A DNA stretch of 64,000 bases from Saururus chinensis (GCA_035235625.1 CP141144.1:42344014-42408013); one strand, 5' to 3'; counted from the first letter of the stretch, positions 11,183 to 23,824 are shown. Program-made: numbers and translations. The notes: generated from the letters alone by a model not told the origin.

Positions 11183-12719
11183 AGATCCCTTCTGGTTTTG
11201 CTAAGTCCTATGAATCTTGGAGAGAAAAGGCCAATTGGAGATCCTCTCGCTAATATTTCTATTCACAAGGCCACGTTCTCTTTCCATGATTCTGCTTACG
11301 TGAAGGCATTTCCTGCTGTTCTTAGAATCAAGTAAGTATTTTAATGCCGTAGCTTTTGGCAGTATGTGTATTGGGTATTGCACCATTAATTTGATCTATG
11401 AGCTATCTAGTTTTAGTTCGTGCTGGTGCTACTATAGCTAGTGATCTTTCACTTTAGAGAAGTGAAACTTTTGTCCCCTATAGTGTTTTATGCCAAATTT
11501 TAGGTTACCAGTTAGTATTTTTACGGAGCAATACATATCTTAGATACAAAATCGTTCCCTTATTGCAGGGGTTTTAATTCTGAATAAGTGACTTTACAGT
11601 TTAGTTCATTAAACTCATCAAATGATAACTGGATTGGGTTTTCTCCCCTAATAATCTCAGGTACTCTTAGAGATGTTGTTCATCATCTATTAGAGATCTC
11701 AATGGTACTCTTGCAGATGGGACAAGAGTATCTATCTTAATTATGCAGATGGGACTTATTCGCACTGTTTTAAAAAACCAGAGACGCAAATAGGTAAGAG
11801 TTGAGTTGGTGTTAAATCTGCAAGAGTTCAGCTGGTGTTGATCTTTAACAACCTTCTGCTAAATTCCGTACCTTGATCATGTAGATTGAATGAGGATTGG
11901 CGCATCCTTCTTTGACTCCCCCGTTGCATTCCTGATTGAACACTTGTCACTGCCAGCAAAAATCGCATAAGAGAGAACCACGGTATCTGGATTGCTGGTA
12001 CACGTATTTTGTCTATTAATCTTGAAGTTGCTTTTGGACCACGGTATTGACAAATCAAATGCCAGATTATTCTTTTGCGTTATTCTTCAATTGATAAATC
12101 AAATCGCCAATTCTCTGTAGATGTTGGTCCATTAGTCCTTAGAGAGGAATAAGTTCAAAATAGCTTATCTAAATACATTGCCCACAAAATAGTTGCATGC
12201 TCCTGTGCTGTAAAATCATTGTTAGGCAGCTGAGAATAGACAAATATCAATCTAGTAGTGTTGAAGTGAGTGAAATGGGAGGGAGTGGCTTCAGAAGGAT
12301 TCTTCAAGAACCTATGATTAATCGAATTGGCAATAAGGTTTAGATTGTTGATAAATGATAGATAGTTGCAAAATGAATATTGAGCGGAGTAACAATTAGA
12401 TGCTAGCAACAACTATATATGTGGGTGAGGTCAATAAGCTGGTTAGAAGAGATCTGATCGATGACTGCTGTGAGCTTCATATGCATGGAACTAAGGAGAA
12501 GATTTTTGTTACCGACCCTATATAACTCTGCCAAGATGATGCCCTGTGATGATTATGATGACGCTTTCTTGTGGTGTTTATTTGTTATAATTGATGAATT
12601 TAATCTTAAATTTTGCTCAATTGCAGCCAAAATTGATTGCAGTCTCCAACAGAGTTACTTTTGTTAATCTGAAAGCACCTCTTTATCCTCTATTGGCCCA
12701 AGGAAAGTCATAAAATGAA
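11183..12719 (+). pseudogene. Purple acid phosphatase (PAP1/PAP27-like) fragment, copy 1
   Basis: Three exon remnants with conserved GT-AG borders resemble the N-terminal region of the large plant purple acid phosphatases, secreted metallophosphoesterases. Exon A (about 11,183-11,331) reads DPLANISIHKATFSF and HDSAYVKAF after a hydrophobic start. Exon B (from about 11,571) matches the GFNPEWVT...NDDWIVVFSP region of copy 2, but here it has a stop and frame loss. Exon C (12,627-12,719) reads PKLIAVSNRVTFVN and LYPLLAQGKS, then TAA where the family has Trp, then Asn-Glu. The metal-binding catalytic domain is missing. The same stop occurs in copy 2, so the gene was dead before the duplication. 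Confidence 0.72.
12155..12412 (-). CDS. Hypothetical 85-codon ORF, copy 1
   Basis: Open frame of 85 codons, also open and of the same length in copy 2 (50,848-51,105), with about seven residue changes between them. It lies antisense within an intron of the phosphatase pseudogene. No family is recognised, and changes are not obviously third-position biased. It may be a chance ORF kept by low divergence. Confidence 0.15.
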   Translation of the reverse strand: MLLASNCYSAQYSFCNYLSFINNLNLIANSINHRFLKNPSEATPSHFTHFNTTRLIFVYSQLPNNDFTAQEHATILWAMYLDKLF

Positions 12720-12890
12720 GTGAGCTCTCATTCACCTTTTTTATTTGTGACGCTATCTTCATTCACTGAAATAATTTAACACGTGATGATGGTTAAATTT
12801 CATATTTACTGAATATAATGGAAATAATTGGAAAGCCAAAAAAATATTAACATGTGAACTATCAATTTAACTTTTCTGTAATAACTAGAT

Positions 12891-13080
12891 GGCAGTCACT
12901 TGGACAAATGGATATAAGTATTGCTGAGGGTGAACCTTTTGTAGAATAGGGTTCAATAGGAGAAGCTCTAGTCACTAGGACAAGTGGATATAGTATTGCT
13001 AAGGCTGAATCTTTTGGCAGTCACTTGGACAAGTAGATACGGTATTGCTGAGGCTGAACCTTTTGGCAGTCACCTGGACA
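12891..13080. repeat. Minisatellite, about 50 bp x 3-4, copy 1
   Basis: Units resemble GGCAGTCACTTGGACAAGTG followed by a GGATATAGTATTGCTGAGGC-like block and AACCTTTT. Starts are near 12,891, 12,970 (shortened), 13,017 and 13,066. The same array is in copy 2 at 51,581-51,765, so it predates the duplication. Confidence 0.8.
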
Positions 13081-13489
13081 TACAAGCTATCAGATGAGCG
13101 AAGGAATAAGCCACTTTGGAAGCAGGTATGGTACATGATATTTAATAGAATAGACACAAAAAACTCTGCTTGCTGCCAATCTTCCCTTGTTATAGCTTGA
13201 TAAGCGTTTGCTGTTGTTGCCTGATATATTGCTAATCTTGTTTTATCCAAGGAACTAAGTCGTGGAGAAGAGGAGCTAATCTTGAACGAACCACAACAAA
13301 CTTTATCAGACTTACTTTAGATTTTATTATTTTTGTGGGCATTAGGAAACTAAAATTGTCCTAAGGATTTTAATTGTATTCGAAAGGTGATTCTATGGAT
13401 ATAATAAGAATTACCAATGCAATTTTTATTTCTATTTAGTGTATCATCATAATTTTTTATAATTAGCTATGTATTTTTTATTATGAGTT

Positions 13490-13985
13490 TTATTTTTTAA
13501 TAATTTTCTTATTAGTGACACTCATTCAACATCATTAATAGTCATTTTAAAAAAAAATTATTAGCAACACTCACTAAACATCGCTACTAATTGTATTAGC
13601 GATGTTTTTAAGCAAACATTGCTAATGTGTACGTTTGAAAAAAATTATAGTATTAGTGATGTATATTTGAAAACATCGCTAATACATATATTAGTAACAT
13701 TGTTATATTTTGAACGTTGCTAATACCTATATTATTAGCGATGTTAATTAAAGTGTTGCTATAGTAATTATTAATGGTGAAAAGTAAGTCGTCACTAAAA
13801 CTACTTATCATGGTGTACAAAATGCGTTGCTAATATCATTAGTGGTGCAAAATGAAAACGTCGCAAAAAGGTTATTTTAGCGACATTCACATTTTTTTGT
13901 TGTCATTTAGCAATAGCGACTAGGTTATTTGCTAAGCTTGTTATGATGCTTAAAATCTTCGCTAATACCCTTATTTGTTGTAGTG
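13490..13985 (-). mobile_element. CACTA (En/Spm-like) terminal fragment, copy 1
   Basis: The right edge at 13,985 reads, on the - strand, CACTACAACAAATAAGGG, the hallmark end of plant CACTA transposons. Inside it lie many short direct and inverted motifs (ATTAGCGATGTT, TTAGCGACGTT and variants), typical of CACTA subterminal regions that bind transposase. No transposase and no second terminus were found, so this is an orphan end or a very degraded element. The 3-bp target repeat cannot be tested without the other end. Confidence 0.6.
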
Positions 13986-14111
13986 TCTTCCTTATCTGTA
14001 GTCATGGAACAAGAAATCTCCATTTGTGTTTGTAGCTATCCTTGAATGGTATGTGTTTGTGCTTGCATAGTTGTGCCATTCCTTGGAACATGTCCATCAT
14101 TTCATTTGGAG

Positions 14112-14300
14112 TCATTGTATGTCTAGATGTTGCAACTCATGATGATTAAGCTTCGGGATTACCCCTTTAATTAACCGGTCGTACTCCTCTAGCCATATTT
14201 GGGGTACCAAATTCAATAACATTAGTGGTTGATGGGTCTCAAGTCCTCTCCAGCCTGCCTTACCCAATTGGAGGCATTCAAAAGTCATCATAATTTGCAT
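14112..14300 (-). other. Short ORF of unknown origin
   Basis: A 62-codon frame (includes KAGWRGLETHQPLMLLNL) whose copy 2 counterpart near 52.8-53.0 kb is disrupted. It somewhat resembles degraded retroelement-derived sequence, but no motif can be named. Confidence 0.12.
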
Positions 14301-14371
14301 ATCATAAGTAACATAAGTTACTACTTCTGCCCATATCCATTCAATCTATTCAACATTAGCATCACATCATG

Positions 14372-14376
<5 letters not shown>

Positions 14377-14462
<86 letters not shown>
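14377..14462. repeat. (AT)n microsatellite, copy 1
   Basis: About 43 uninterrupted AT dinucleotides. The matching tract in copy 2 (53,056-53,115) is shorter, about 30 units, so the length has changed since the duplication. Confidence 0.97.
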
Positions 14463-14465
<3 letters not shown>

Positions 14466-14853
14466 TTGGGTCCTGCCCAAGTACATGTCTAAAAATCATA
14501 ATACAAACTAATGTAAAATAAACTAACACTCATGTTCCTACAATTACTTACATATAAGTTTGATAACATCATAGTAAAAAAATCCCACATGCTACGTGGC
14601 CTATAGCAACGTCTTTTCCATGCACACCAATATCTCAAGTAAGATTACTCCTCTAAAGTACCCACACCACAAAGATGTTGAGTATATGTTGAAGTACCTA
14701 AACCTCATATATCACCATTATTAAAAAAAATAATATAAAATTTTCAATCACTACCCAACCCCCATCTCTAAGATGGGATATCATGCTGAACCATGGCAAC
14801 ATCACGGAGATTCCTTTGACTCCTCAAAATCTATACATTTCCACAAAGCAGCT

Positions 14854-15135
14854 TCAGACTCTTACTAAAGACACATTTGCTCCATCTACATCATGAAGAT
14901 AAGGCTCACAAGGACTTATGGACCAAGTAGTCAAGTATCTCATGCTACCATAATTACTAAGACCCCACATTCGAGTTGTGCTATTATCCTTTGAATATTT
15001 GAACCAATTCCCGAGCTCAGCGAGAGGCTCAAGAACAAAAAACTCCTCGTGTGGAGAAGCCAGAAACTCATGGTCCTTTTTAATATAATGAGCTTCCTCT
15101 ATGTGGCTAAATGGATCCACTCTTGAAGCTCCCAT
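14854..15135 (-). CDS. Hypothetical ORF, 93 codons, copy 1
   Basis: Begins MGASRVDPFSHIEEAHY and includes ELGNWFKYSKDNSTTRMWGL and SISPCEPYLHDVDGA. The copy in the second segment (about 53,514-53,795) keeps most of this reading but has a stop in the middle. The composition looks protein-like (Trp, Tyr, Cys), yet I recognise no family. It may be an exon of a transposon-carried or decayed gene. Confidence 0.3.
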   Translation of the reverse strand: MGASRVDPFSHIEEAHYIKKDHEFLASPHEEFFVLEPLAELGNWFKYSKDNSTTRMWGLSNYGSMRYLTTWSISPCEPYLHDVDGANVSLVRV

Positions 15136-15858
15136 TAATACTTGATACTTATGACCTTAAGTGTCTTTCATCATCATCATTCAAGGTCGCCACTCTTTTG
15201 GTGTGTCCAAATCCTTTACATTACCCTCTTAGCGCATGTCTTTTATCTTGTGTTTCAATATTTACTTATGTTCATTATGCAAGTAAAGTTTGTCAAAACA
15301 TTCTTCATTAACTAACAAATGGCCACACTAAAATATTACCTCCAAAACTCATACTGAACTATTTCCAATCACCCATCAATATGCTGGTGTTGGTGTCAAT
15401 GGCCAATGGCACATTCATTGACACATGGGTCCCCACTGACAATAAGAAGACTTTTTCTAACCTAATCACCAATGTCATCATTAATGCGCAAATCTCCTTT
15501 CAATGCCCAATATAACCCTTACTCATCCCTATGTGTCAATGCTAAAAATTGTTCATCTTCTCCTAACCAACAACACCCCATCGACATGTTGGTAGAGGCG
15601 TTGACAACCAGTGTACAAATTCTCATACTGATACTATGTCAAGTTTCCCATAAATCATACAATTTTTTTTTAAAAATATGTAAACGAATCATCATAGTTA
15701 CTATTAAACTTAGATGCATAAATAAAAGCCTCAGTTCCTATCTCCACAAGAAAATGCTAGTCTTAGTAGTACAATCATGCAAATTTAACTCATGATTTCC
15801 ATATCAATAATCAAATAATGAAAAACTCTACATTATGTCATAAATCCATGTCTATTAT

Positions 15859-18800
15859 TGTAACGTCTGGGAATTTTCTAAATTCTCGAAGTCGAACACG
15901 GGGAAATCAGGGTGTAGGACCCCTTGATCTTCTCGTGGGAATAAATTGATCATTGGTTAGAAGTGGTGGCTGAATCCTATATCGATGAAAAGTAGACATA
16001 AAGAGCTTTGAAACGCCTCTGAGAATACGCAAATCGGACTTTAGATGAGGGAAATATGAATGTTCGAAGTTATATATAATGTGTAAGACCCGTTTACCCG
16101 AATAGGACGCGTAAATTGGCCATTTTAAGTCACGTTACGGGCCTGATTATTTTTGTGACGGAAATTAATAAAAAATAGGCCTAAGTAGCCCAATTAGCCC
16201 AAATCTTAATAGGATTAGAAAACCCTAATCTCTATACCTATAAAAAGGGCAAATTAGGGCTAATGGAAGGGGTTAGCTTTGGACGGCTAAGTGAAGGAAG
16301 AAGAGGCGGCAATGGAATTTTTCGGTGAGACTCCGGTGAAGCGTTGGTGGCGGTGGATCGACAACAACTTGGCGATTGAGGTAGGATTTCGAATCAAGAT
16401 TAGTAGGGGTTTCTTTAAATAAATTAGAAGTTAATGATCAGATATTTCTGTACATCGATTTCTGTAATTTATATGAACAGTGATTGCAGAGATAACTGTT
16501 CATGTAAATCGGTGTTTTCTGTTGTTGCCGGCCTCCGGTCGGCCATAGGCCGGATTCTACCTCCGGTTAGGTTTCTTCTCGGTGAATGTTAGCCGGGGAT
16601 GCTTGGCGGCGATTGTCTCGGTGGCGGCGGCTTCTGCCGTTGCCGCACAATTTTAAAAAAAGGGGGTTGCAGCGCACCGCTCTTGGCCACGCAGGCCCAG
16701 GCCCCACCGGCCTTGGCCGTGGCGGCTTCTGCCGCTACCCACAGTAAAAAAAATCAAAGAAAAGAAAAACGGCGACTTTGGCCCTGGCCGACCATCGGGC
16801 AACGGCGGGGGCCAGGCCCATTGTGATCGCTGCCTGGCGGCGATCTGGTGGACCCCAGCCCGCCACCCGGCCGTGGTGGCTAGGGGCGGTTCCGCCAGAG
16901 GCATTCCGCCTATGGCCGGACGCAGAAAAGACAACCCGTGTTACGAGTCGTCGACCCAAACCTAATTTTCTCAGACCCGGTTTGGGTCTAATGTTTAAAA
17001 AAAAGAGAAAAACAGAGAAAGGGGTTTGAACCGGGTCCGGTTCATGGAGATAAATATGTCACAAAAATTATAAAAAAATACTCAATGACAAAAATAGGTG
17101 TGGGAGCATTCTAACGAAGTTTCAGATCAGGTAAAAATCATATAGGTTGTGAAATGACCTTTTTACCCTTGTTAGTTAATTATTGTATAATATTTACTTA
17201 CCTGAGTTCGAGGCTCCAGTCCAGGGGATTATGATTTGATTTAAAAATTGGGAAAATTCTCTGTGATATTTTAATAGGTAAAATAATTATAGGCCAATCT
17301 AATTAGTAATTAAAAATCCCAGTGAGTGGTTAATTGACCCTTTTGCCCTTAGGGTTTATAGTAAATTGTTAGTCCAAACTTGGTTCAGTTCAAGGGGTTC
17401 ACGACCCTGTCACACTCCAAGAAAATTAGACAGAGTCCATGAAGTTAAGTTGTACCCTTGAGTTAAATTTTGGACACATTGGATGTCATTAAGGCCTTAA
17501 CCCAAATGACAAAAATACCCCTTTAAGTAGATCTACCCACATTCGTGTGAATGAAAGTGCCGGTCAGTTTGAAAGTGGAGCCTCTTGAGAGGATTATGAC
17601 TTAAAATAAATACAATAATTGTGAGATGACCAAATGACCCAAGGGAGGGTATCATACCCTAGGGGGTAAAATTACCCTAACGTCCTTAGAGGTAATATAT
17701 TATGTTTCTGTCAAAACGGATAACCTAGTTAATCAAGAGTTAGGGTACCCTATAAATGGCTTCAAAAGGAAGGGGCGTGACTAATAAGTGATACGAAGAC
17801 CTTGTCAGGTCACAGTGTCATCGGAAATAAGGAGAACCCTAATTCTCAAAGTTTAAGACAACGTATTACACGTGTCTGCAATCGAGTACATTGATCAACT
17901 AGAGTGTTATATGTAACTCGCTGGATGTGTTAGAGTTGTTTACATTCTTGAGCTTAAAATAGCTAAGCCCTAACCTTGCAAATGAGTGCAACAGGCATTT
18001 ATTCATTATTTATGCACTAGTGTGAATGCATGTTATTTATGTTGATTATGTTGATGCATGTTTTTACTATTGATGCTTTGATTTATATCGGTAACTTAAG
18101 ATTAATAAAGTTTAATTAAGAGGTTGCCGTTGGATTGGGGGAGAACATCTAATCAAGATAAAGACTGAAATACTCTCAATAGGGTTTGGGACCTGTTCAT
18201 GGAGTGAACGGGGCCCTAACATAGAATCTTACCTTGGTTAATGAACTGATGGTGGTTACGGGATATTCTCTCAGTCATAGCTCAGTGGATGAGTCATTTG
18301 TTGGGCCGATTCACAATGTGAAGAGGACCCAAATGGTTGAGCGAAGACTTGACTGGGTTAAAATAATCTAGTCTAAGTTCAGATGTTTGAGGGAGTCAAT
18401 AGTCATAAGACCTGAGGCTTTTATGGATACATTAGTAATGTCTTATAAGACATTTTCTCCCAGAGTTGGGATGGTGGAGATTGCGATATGCTTCTTCATC
18501 GCCACGATGGTTTGGGTATTGACCAGAGGGTCTTTACTGCGAGTCTCCCACAGATCTTCCCATGACTATTTAGTACATACGAAAAGTGGAGTTACATGAG
18601 CATCATGGAAGACTTATGTTTCTTGCCAATCTGTGCCCATGAGCACAAATGGGATTCTTTTCTCCAGATTTGTGGCAGGCTATTGAGAGCTCTGGGGATT
18701 TGGGTCAAGCTGCTGCTAAGCAGTCTACTCTAAGGTTGGAGTCCTTTGTTTGGAGATTCTCGAGGGGTGAGTCATTTCTGAGTTATAGATTTGATAGTAT

Positions 18801-19719
18801 TAATTATCGAACAAGGAAGGTGAGAAAATTAACAACATTGTTTGATATTGCTTGTTAATTAGACAAGTGGAACGATTAAAGGACTTACTAAAATGTAGGT
18901 TGGTTAAAAATACCTTAGCTCTGGGGATTTGGGTCAAGCTGCTGTTAAGCAGTCTACTCCAAGGTTGGAGTCCTTTGTTTGGAGATTCTCGAGGGGCGAG
19001 TCATCTCTGAGTTATAGATTTGATAGTATTAATTATCGAACAAGGAAGGTGAGAAAATTAACAACATTGTTTGATATTGTTTGTTAATTAGACAAGTGGA
19101 ACGATTAAAGGACTTACTAAAATGTAGGTTGGTTAAAAATACCTAAGCATTGCATGTGTGATGCTATGCTTCGTAGGATAGAGTAGTTTCTAGGTAGAAC
19201 TACGTCTGGATCCGATCTTGTTGGAAACATTGGAGATGTTGTCTAACGAGTACATAGGCAACTAACATCGGGTGATGTTGGCTTGATCCGAAAAATATTA
19301 ATTAAACCTTTTGTCCTTTGGAAGCTCTTCTCATGAAGGCGGAGAGATTCCATTGTTGTGGTTGCTTCGTTTGGTTGGTTACAGATTCTTCAGGCGCCGA
19401 CAAGTAAAACCAAGACAAGCGAGCATAAGAAGTTTCTGCATTTCTACAACTGCGGTACGTAAGTGTACCTTTAGCATTAGAGTCAACTTGTTATTTATTT
19501 TCAAACAGATGACAAACTTGTACTTAGATGGATGAGCTATTCTTTATGAATTTTTAGACGTGTAATAATATCATATGATTTAATATTTATATTTGTAAAC
19601 CCTAGTTATCATGACCTAGATATTTAATCGAATGGTTTATTTTATATTTTAAAAAAAAAATTCTCGCTACTTACCGTTTGTGCTATTTAAAAATACTTTT
19701 AAAAATCCGGGTCGTGACA
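15859..19719. mobile_element. 3.86-kb solo LTR with ATTAT target repeat
   Basis: Begins TGTAACGTCTGGG and ends GGGTCGTGACA, the TG...CA ends of an LTR, and is flanked by ATTAT at 15,854-15,858 and 19,720-19,724. Copy 2 has the empty site with a single ATTAT at 59,132-59,136. No gag or pol, primer-binding site or second LTR is present, so it is a solo LTR. TATA-like boxes lie at about 16,230 (CCTATAAAAAGGG) and 17,751 (CCTATAAATGG). The middle (16.59-17.03 kb) is strikingly GC-rich. The size and ends suggest a Ty3/gypsy family with very long LTRs such as Tekay/Del, but that assignment is from memory of terminal motifs only. Confidence 0.85.
18688..19143. repeat. 229-bp tandem duplication inside the solo LTR
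   Basis: Two adjacent near-identical units start AGCTCTGGGGATTTGGGTCA at 18,688 and 18,917 and end ...GGTTGGTTAAAAATACCT. Only a few single-base differences are visible. Confidence 0.9.
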
Positions 19720-19724
19720 ATTAT

Positions 19725-21240
19725 CTTACCCGCAAACCCTATTATCATGCCTCCAAGGCTTCTTTAGTATTTAGACTTTATTCAGTTTGAGGCTTAGCAA
19801 TTCAAACCTTCCCTTGTATGTTAATCTCCTATCTTGCAAAAATCATTCCCTTCTTTGCTTTCTATTCTAATCTACCCTTGGTCCCCTCCCTCATTATTGT
19901 CGTTAGTTTTGAATGAATGGAAGTCTTCGAGCATCAAAGGGTATTTATACAAGGAAGGAAACTAAATTTTGCTATATAACCAACAATCTTGGATATTTTC
20001 TGCTTTTGTCGATATAATTGCTTCGTCCATCAACACATCATTGGATGCACCAACAAAATCCATGAATTTTACCTGCAATTTGTTGATGATTGGTGTTTTC
20101 CAATAGTACGCTCAAGTTTTTATCAATGTGGCCACCAACGATGGCATCAATGATCATTCCTAGAATAAAATAAATTCTACTATAAACCCAACTTTTAAAT
20201 ATGAAAAAATTTCCTTAAATTCATGGATGTCACACTCATGGAGAAAGAAAGATCAATAGAATGAGCCATGCAAGGATCTAATGTCCAATGCACCAAATAA
20301 GGTCGTGTCCCATAGTTCCAAGACACTATTTTCAATCCTAATTCTCTCCAAGTTGACTACACTTCTTAGTTTTTCAAGTGGAAAAATTATATAAATAATA
20401 TTAAAAAAGATATTTACCAAAATAGTAGAGAGAGAGGAAAATAATTCATACTTACATTGCTATGGTGTTTGCTTTTTTTTTTTCTTGTTTTTTTTTAGTT
20501 CATATGTTAAGGGAGTTCAGCTATTTCAAAGACAAAAAATGACAAGCTTTTACTTTTCTATGGATGAATTTTTAATGCAGATTGCACGAAGTAGGATCAT
20601 GACTCTTAAAATTGAAAAGTGTCAGTTGTTTAATTTGATCATTAATTGGAGTGCATCATCAAATTGATCAAACCAATTCGCTTTGTGCGTGGTCTTTCCT
20701 TGTTAGAATCATCACAATGTTGAGTAATGGAATGGATCATGTTCCATGGAATGATAAATTAGAATACCCCACTTTCTTTCCTATAGTTTTTTTTACTTCC
20801 CTTGCTTGTTATGTTAATCGGATTATTGGTCTTCATGTATGATTATGTAGGAAGTTAATGATGAATGCCAATATGCTTGACTTGCCAGCTGCAAGTGGCC
20901 TTTTTGACATTGATTTTAACTTAGGGACATACATTTCCTTTGAGGTATGCCTGGCCACTATCTCTTGTAAAATCTACTTAATAAACTTTATTTTACTCAA
21001 TTATGATCTATGACTTTACGTTAGGAGGTACAAATTTTGATTACAAAAAAATTCGTTTGATTTTGATGTTTAAATTACTCCAAATCCATTCGATTTTGAT
21101 ATCCATATAAAGATATTTGTGGAATTTCTTGTTAATTTTGAGTAATATATTAATCTCATATTTCATTAAGTAAAGTAGTTATTTTGAATAATTGTTTAAT
21201 GTATTATTTCTATTATTTATTGGTTATGAATTAAGTGAAT
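19725..21240. other. Non-coding flank, partly shared with copy 2
   Basis: 19,725-20,222 matches copy 2 at 59,137-59,632. From 20,222 the copies diverge because copy 2 jumps to the equivalent of about 27,765. No coding sequence is recognised. 20.4-21.2 kb may contain the 5' flank of the downstream Mutator-like element. Confidence 0.5.
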
Positions 21241-22244
21241 ATAGATGGCGGGAGAAATGGTTAGTTTTATGCTTCACCATGACGGGGTAAAAGAAAGATT
21301 ATTTATCAAGAAACCTTCTACTTATGATGAACTTGATATACAAGCTGCTAGCAAAGTTGGCTAGGATCAAAGGAGATGAAAAATTATTATAAAGTGCCAC
21401 CTTTCAATATTTGGATCGAGATCAGAACTACTTCGTATTGATGATGAGGTTTCATTTAGACAAATATTTATTCGAGCTATTTCTCAAAAAGAGGCCCGAG
21501 CCTAGTGAAGGGCGCAATGTAAGTAGGAGTTCACATAGGACTTCACATAGGAGCTCACACAGGAGCTCTCAAAGAAATGTAAGCAGTGTAAGGCACATGC
21601 AAATGCCAGTGGGAAAATTTGTCCATGACATTGGCATCAAACTAACGTCATAGGTCATCTACACCTATTGACGATGGAAGTGGGTCTAATTCGAGGTAAG
21701 GTTTATTAAGATGTGAATCTTATAATTATCGATAAAAATAAAGATATTGAATTATAAATTTTGTACGTAATATGTAAGGTACACATACATGCATATGAGA
21801 CATATGTTTAGCATTGGAATGCCACAAAGGCAGTGCATGGTTTGGAACTTAAAGCTCGATGGGCATTCATTACCTTTACATAGGCGTTGGACATACTGAT
21901 GTTGGACCATCTAATCCAAGGTAAAATATATATTTATAAATAAATCTAACAATTTTAGTTTTTAAACAAGTGTTTAGGTAATATGAAATTGAATATATGT
22001 GTGCTATTTATATGTAGGGGAGCCCATGTCCATGATGATGACATTGATATAAATGAGGCCAACGAAAGTGAAGATAATATTTGCAAAGCTAGTGAAGAGG
22101 AGTATGGTATGAATGAAGAAGTTGTTAAAGGTGAGGAAAGTGCTCAACAGATGGTCGATGGTGAGGGGGATGATGTGATAGATAACGCAATTGCCAAAAA
22201 TGACATAAATGGGTATGATGATGAGCCGTCGTACTATGATGAGG
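21241..22244 (+). pseudogene. MuDR-type transposase gene, 5' exons (copy A)
   Basis: The reading begins MAGEMVSFMLHHDGVKERLF, followed by a TYDEL-like block. It then continues with MDRDQNYFVL and a Ser/Arg/His-rich stretch (about 21,411-21,653), and an acidic Asp/Glu region (21,983-22,243). This order matches the N-terminal part of plant MuDR transposases ahead of the zinc-binding domain. Stops and uncertain splice sites break the frame. The gene is interrupted at 22,244 by a chromovirus and resumes at 27,741: the reading YYDE on the left continues as EEDPIYAHI on the right once the element and one TGAGG repeat are removed. Confidence 0.65.
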
Positions 22245-22684
22245 TGTTGTGTCCGGATCGGACACAAATGGTACCTAGCTTCACGAAGGGGAAAGGGAAG
22301 AAGTTTGGACGAAGGAAAAAGAGAAATAATTCTGAATTGCATAAACGTCCAAGGAGGAAGACAACCCCTTTTATAGGAGGCGGCCAGCTGGCCCTCCCCC
22401 TAATTAGGGACCAGCTGGTCCGTTACAATCCCCATAATTACGGACCACCATCTGGTCCGTTACAACCATTAACGGACTGTTACAATCATTAATGGTCCAT
22501 TACAATCATTAATGGTCTATTACAATAATTAACGATTTGTTACAATCATTAACCACATCCCCTTGATTATGCTTTATTACATCACAAAAGAAAATTACCA
22601 AAAAGTAAAGTGAGCCATAATATAGTAGGTCCTAAAATGGAAAGTAGTGCATGGTGGGGGAGATGTCTCGTGGCGTACACAACA
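22245..22684 (-). repeat. 3' LTR of chromovirus 1 (440 bp)
   Basis: TGTTGTGTCCGG...GTACACAACA. It is 40 bp longer than its partner because of extra units like TTACAATCATTAATGGTCCA near 22,470-22,545. The partner LTR has single-base differences (for example at about 22,270 and 22,390). The polypurine tract precedes it on the - strand (AGCGTGGTGGAG next to 22,685). Confidence 0.95.
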
Positions 22685-22714
22685 CTCCACCACGCTTCCG
22701 CTTTCGCCTTGTCC

Positions 22715-23752
22715 TCAAGGCGACCAAGTAGTGTAGCGCTCCATGAACTCGTCCTCAAGCATCCAAGTAGCATCCTCAAGAGGTTGACCCTGCCAAGACA
22801 CGAGTACCTCAGTGACAATGCGGCCCGAACAGTGCACCCATCGTTTATCAAGCACAAAGGCGGGTGTGGGTAAGTCAGGCTCAGGGGGGCCCATCAGTGG
22901 TGGAGGCGGAGCACTAGAGACAAGGGTTGGGTCCCCAACAAAACAGTGAAGGCGAGAGACATGGAAGACCGGGTGCACCAACGATCCGGTGGGCAATGCC
23001 AAGCAGTAAGCCACAGGTCCAATATGCTCGATAATGGAATAAGGGCTGTGGTAACGTTGAGCCAACTTAGCATTGTCAGCTTGGAATAAGCTAATTTGAC
23101 GCTGAGGAATCACTGAGACATAAACAAGATCGCCCACATGGAACTCCCGATCAACATGCTTCTTATCATACACCTGCTTCATACGGTTCTGAGCGGATGC
23201 TAAATTGAGTTTAAGCTGTCGATCTCGTGTCTGGAGCATATAATCAACCTCAGCCACAGAAGAGCGGTGAGGCACATAGGACAACACTATAGGAGGAGGG
23301 CGCCCATAAACTACCTCAAAGGGAGTGAATCCAGCCCTGGTGTGATAGGTCATGTTATACGACCATTCCGCCCAAGGAAGGAGCTGGAGCCATCGGCGGG
23401 GCTGATCCCCAACGAAATAGTGCAAGTACTGTTCTAAGCAGCGGTTAACAACCTCTGTCTGCCCGTCTATCTGTGGGTGATAGGCGGTACTCATATGAAG
23501 TTTGGTGCCCTGAAGTGCAAAGAACTCGTGCCAAAACTGAGAGAGGAAGATCCGGTCTCGATCGGAAACAATGGTGCGAGGCATGCCATGCAGCTTAGCT
23601 ACCTCACGAACATACATCTCAACCACTGTTTTGGCGGTGAATGGATGGCCCAAGGCACAAAAATGCGCATACTTGGACAAGTGATCGACAACCACCAAAA
23701 TCACTGATTTGCCCTGTACTATGGGCAAGGCCTCCACGAAATCCATAGACAC
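22715..23752 (-). pseudogene. Chromovirus 1 integrase core and chromodomain
   Basis: 345 open codons. The integrase catalytic Asp-Asp-Glu is visible in MDFVEALP, IVSDRDRIFLSQFW and PQIDGQTEVVNRC. A GPY/F-like region (PYSIIEHIGPVAYCL) follows. The C-terminus VLVSWQGQPLEDATWMLEDE is a chromodomain, which steers chromovirus integration toward particular chromatin. A TAG near 23,826 separates this from the zinc-binding N-terminus upstream. The first half is therefore not made as one protein. Confidence 0.9.
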
Positions 23753-23824
23753 ATCTTCCCAAACATTGTCAGGAATGGGGAGGGGCTGAAGTAACCCAGC
23801 AGGTGATGTAGTGGCAACTTTCGC

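Noticed and set aside
12999-13250. 83-codon ORF on the - strand over the 50-bp minisatellite
   Set aside because: Its residues follow the repeat units (VTAKRFSLSNTVSTC-type) and the copy 2 equivalent differs in length.
18387-18858. Small ORFs within the long solo LTR
   Set aside because: No gag or pol similarity; they fall in and around the 229-bp tandem and are short chance frames.
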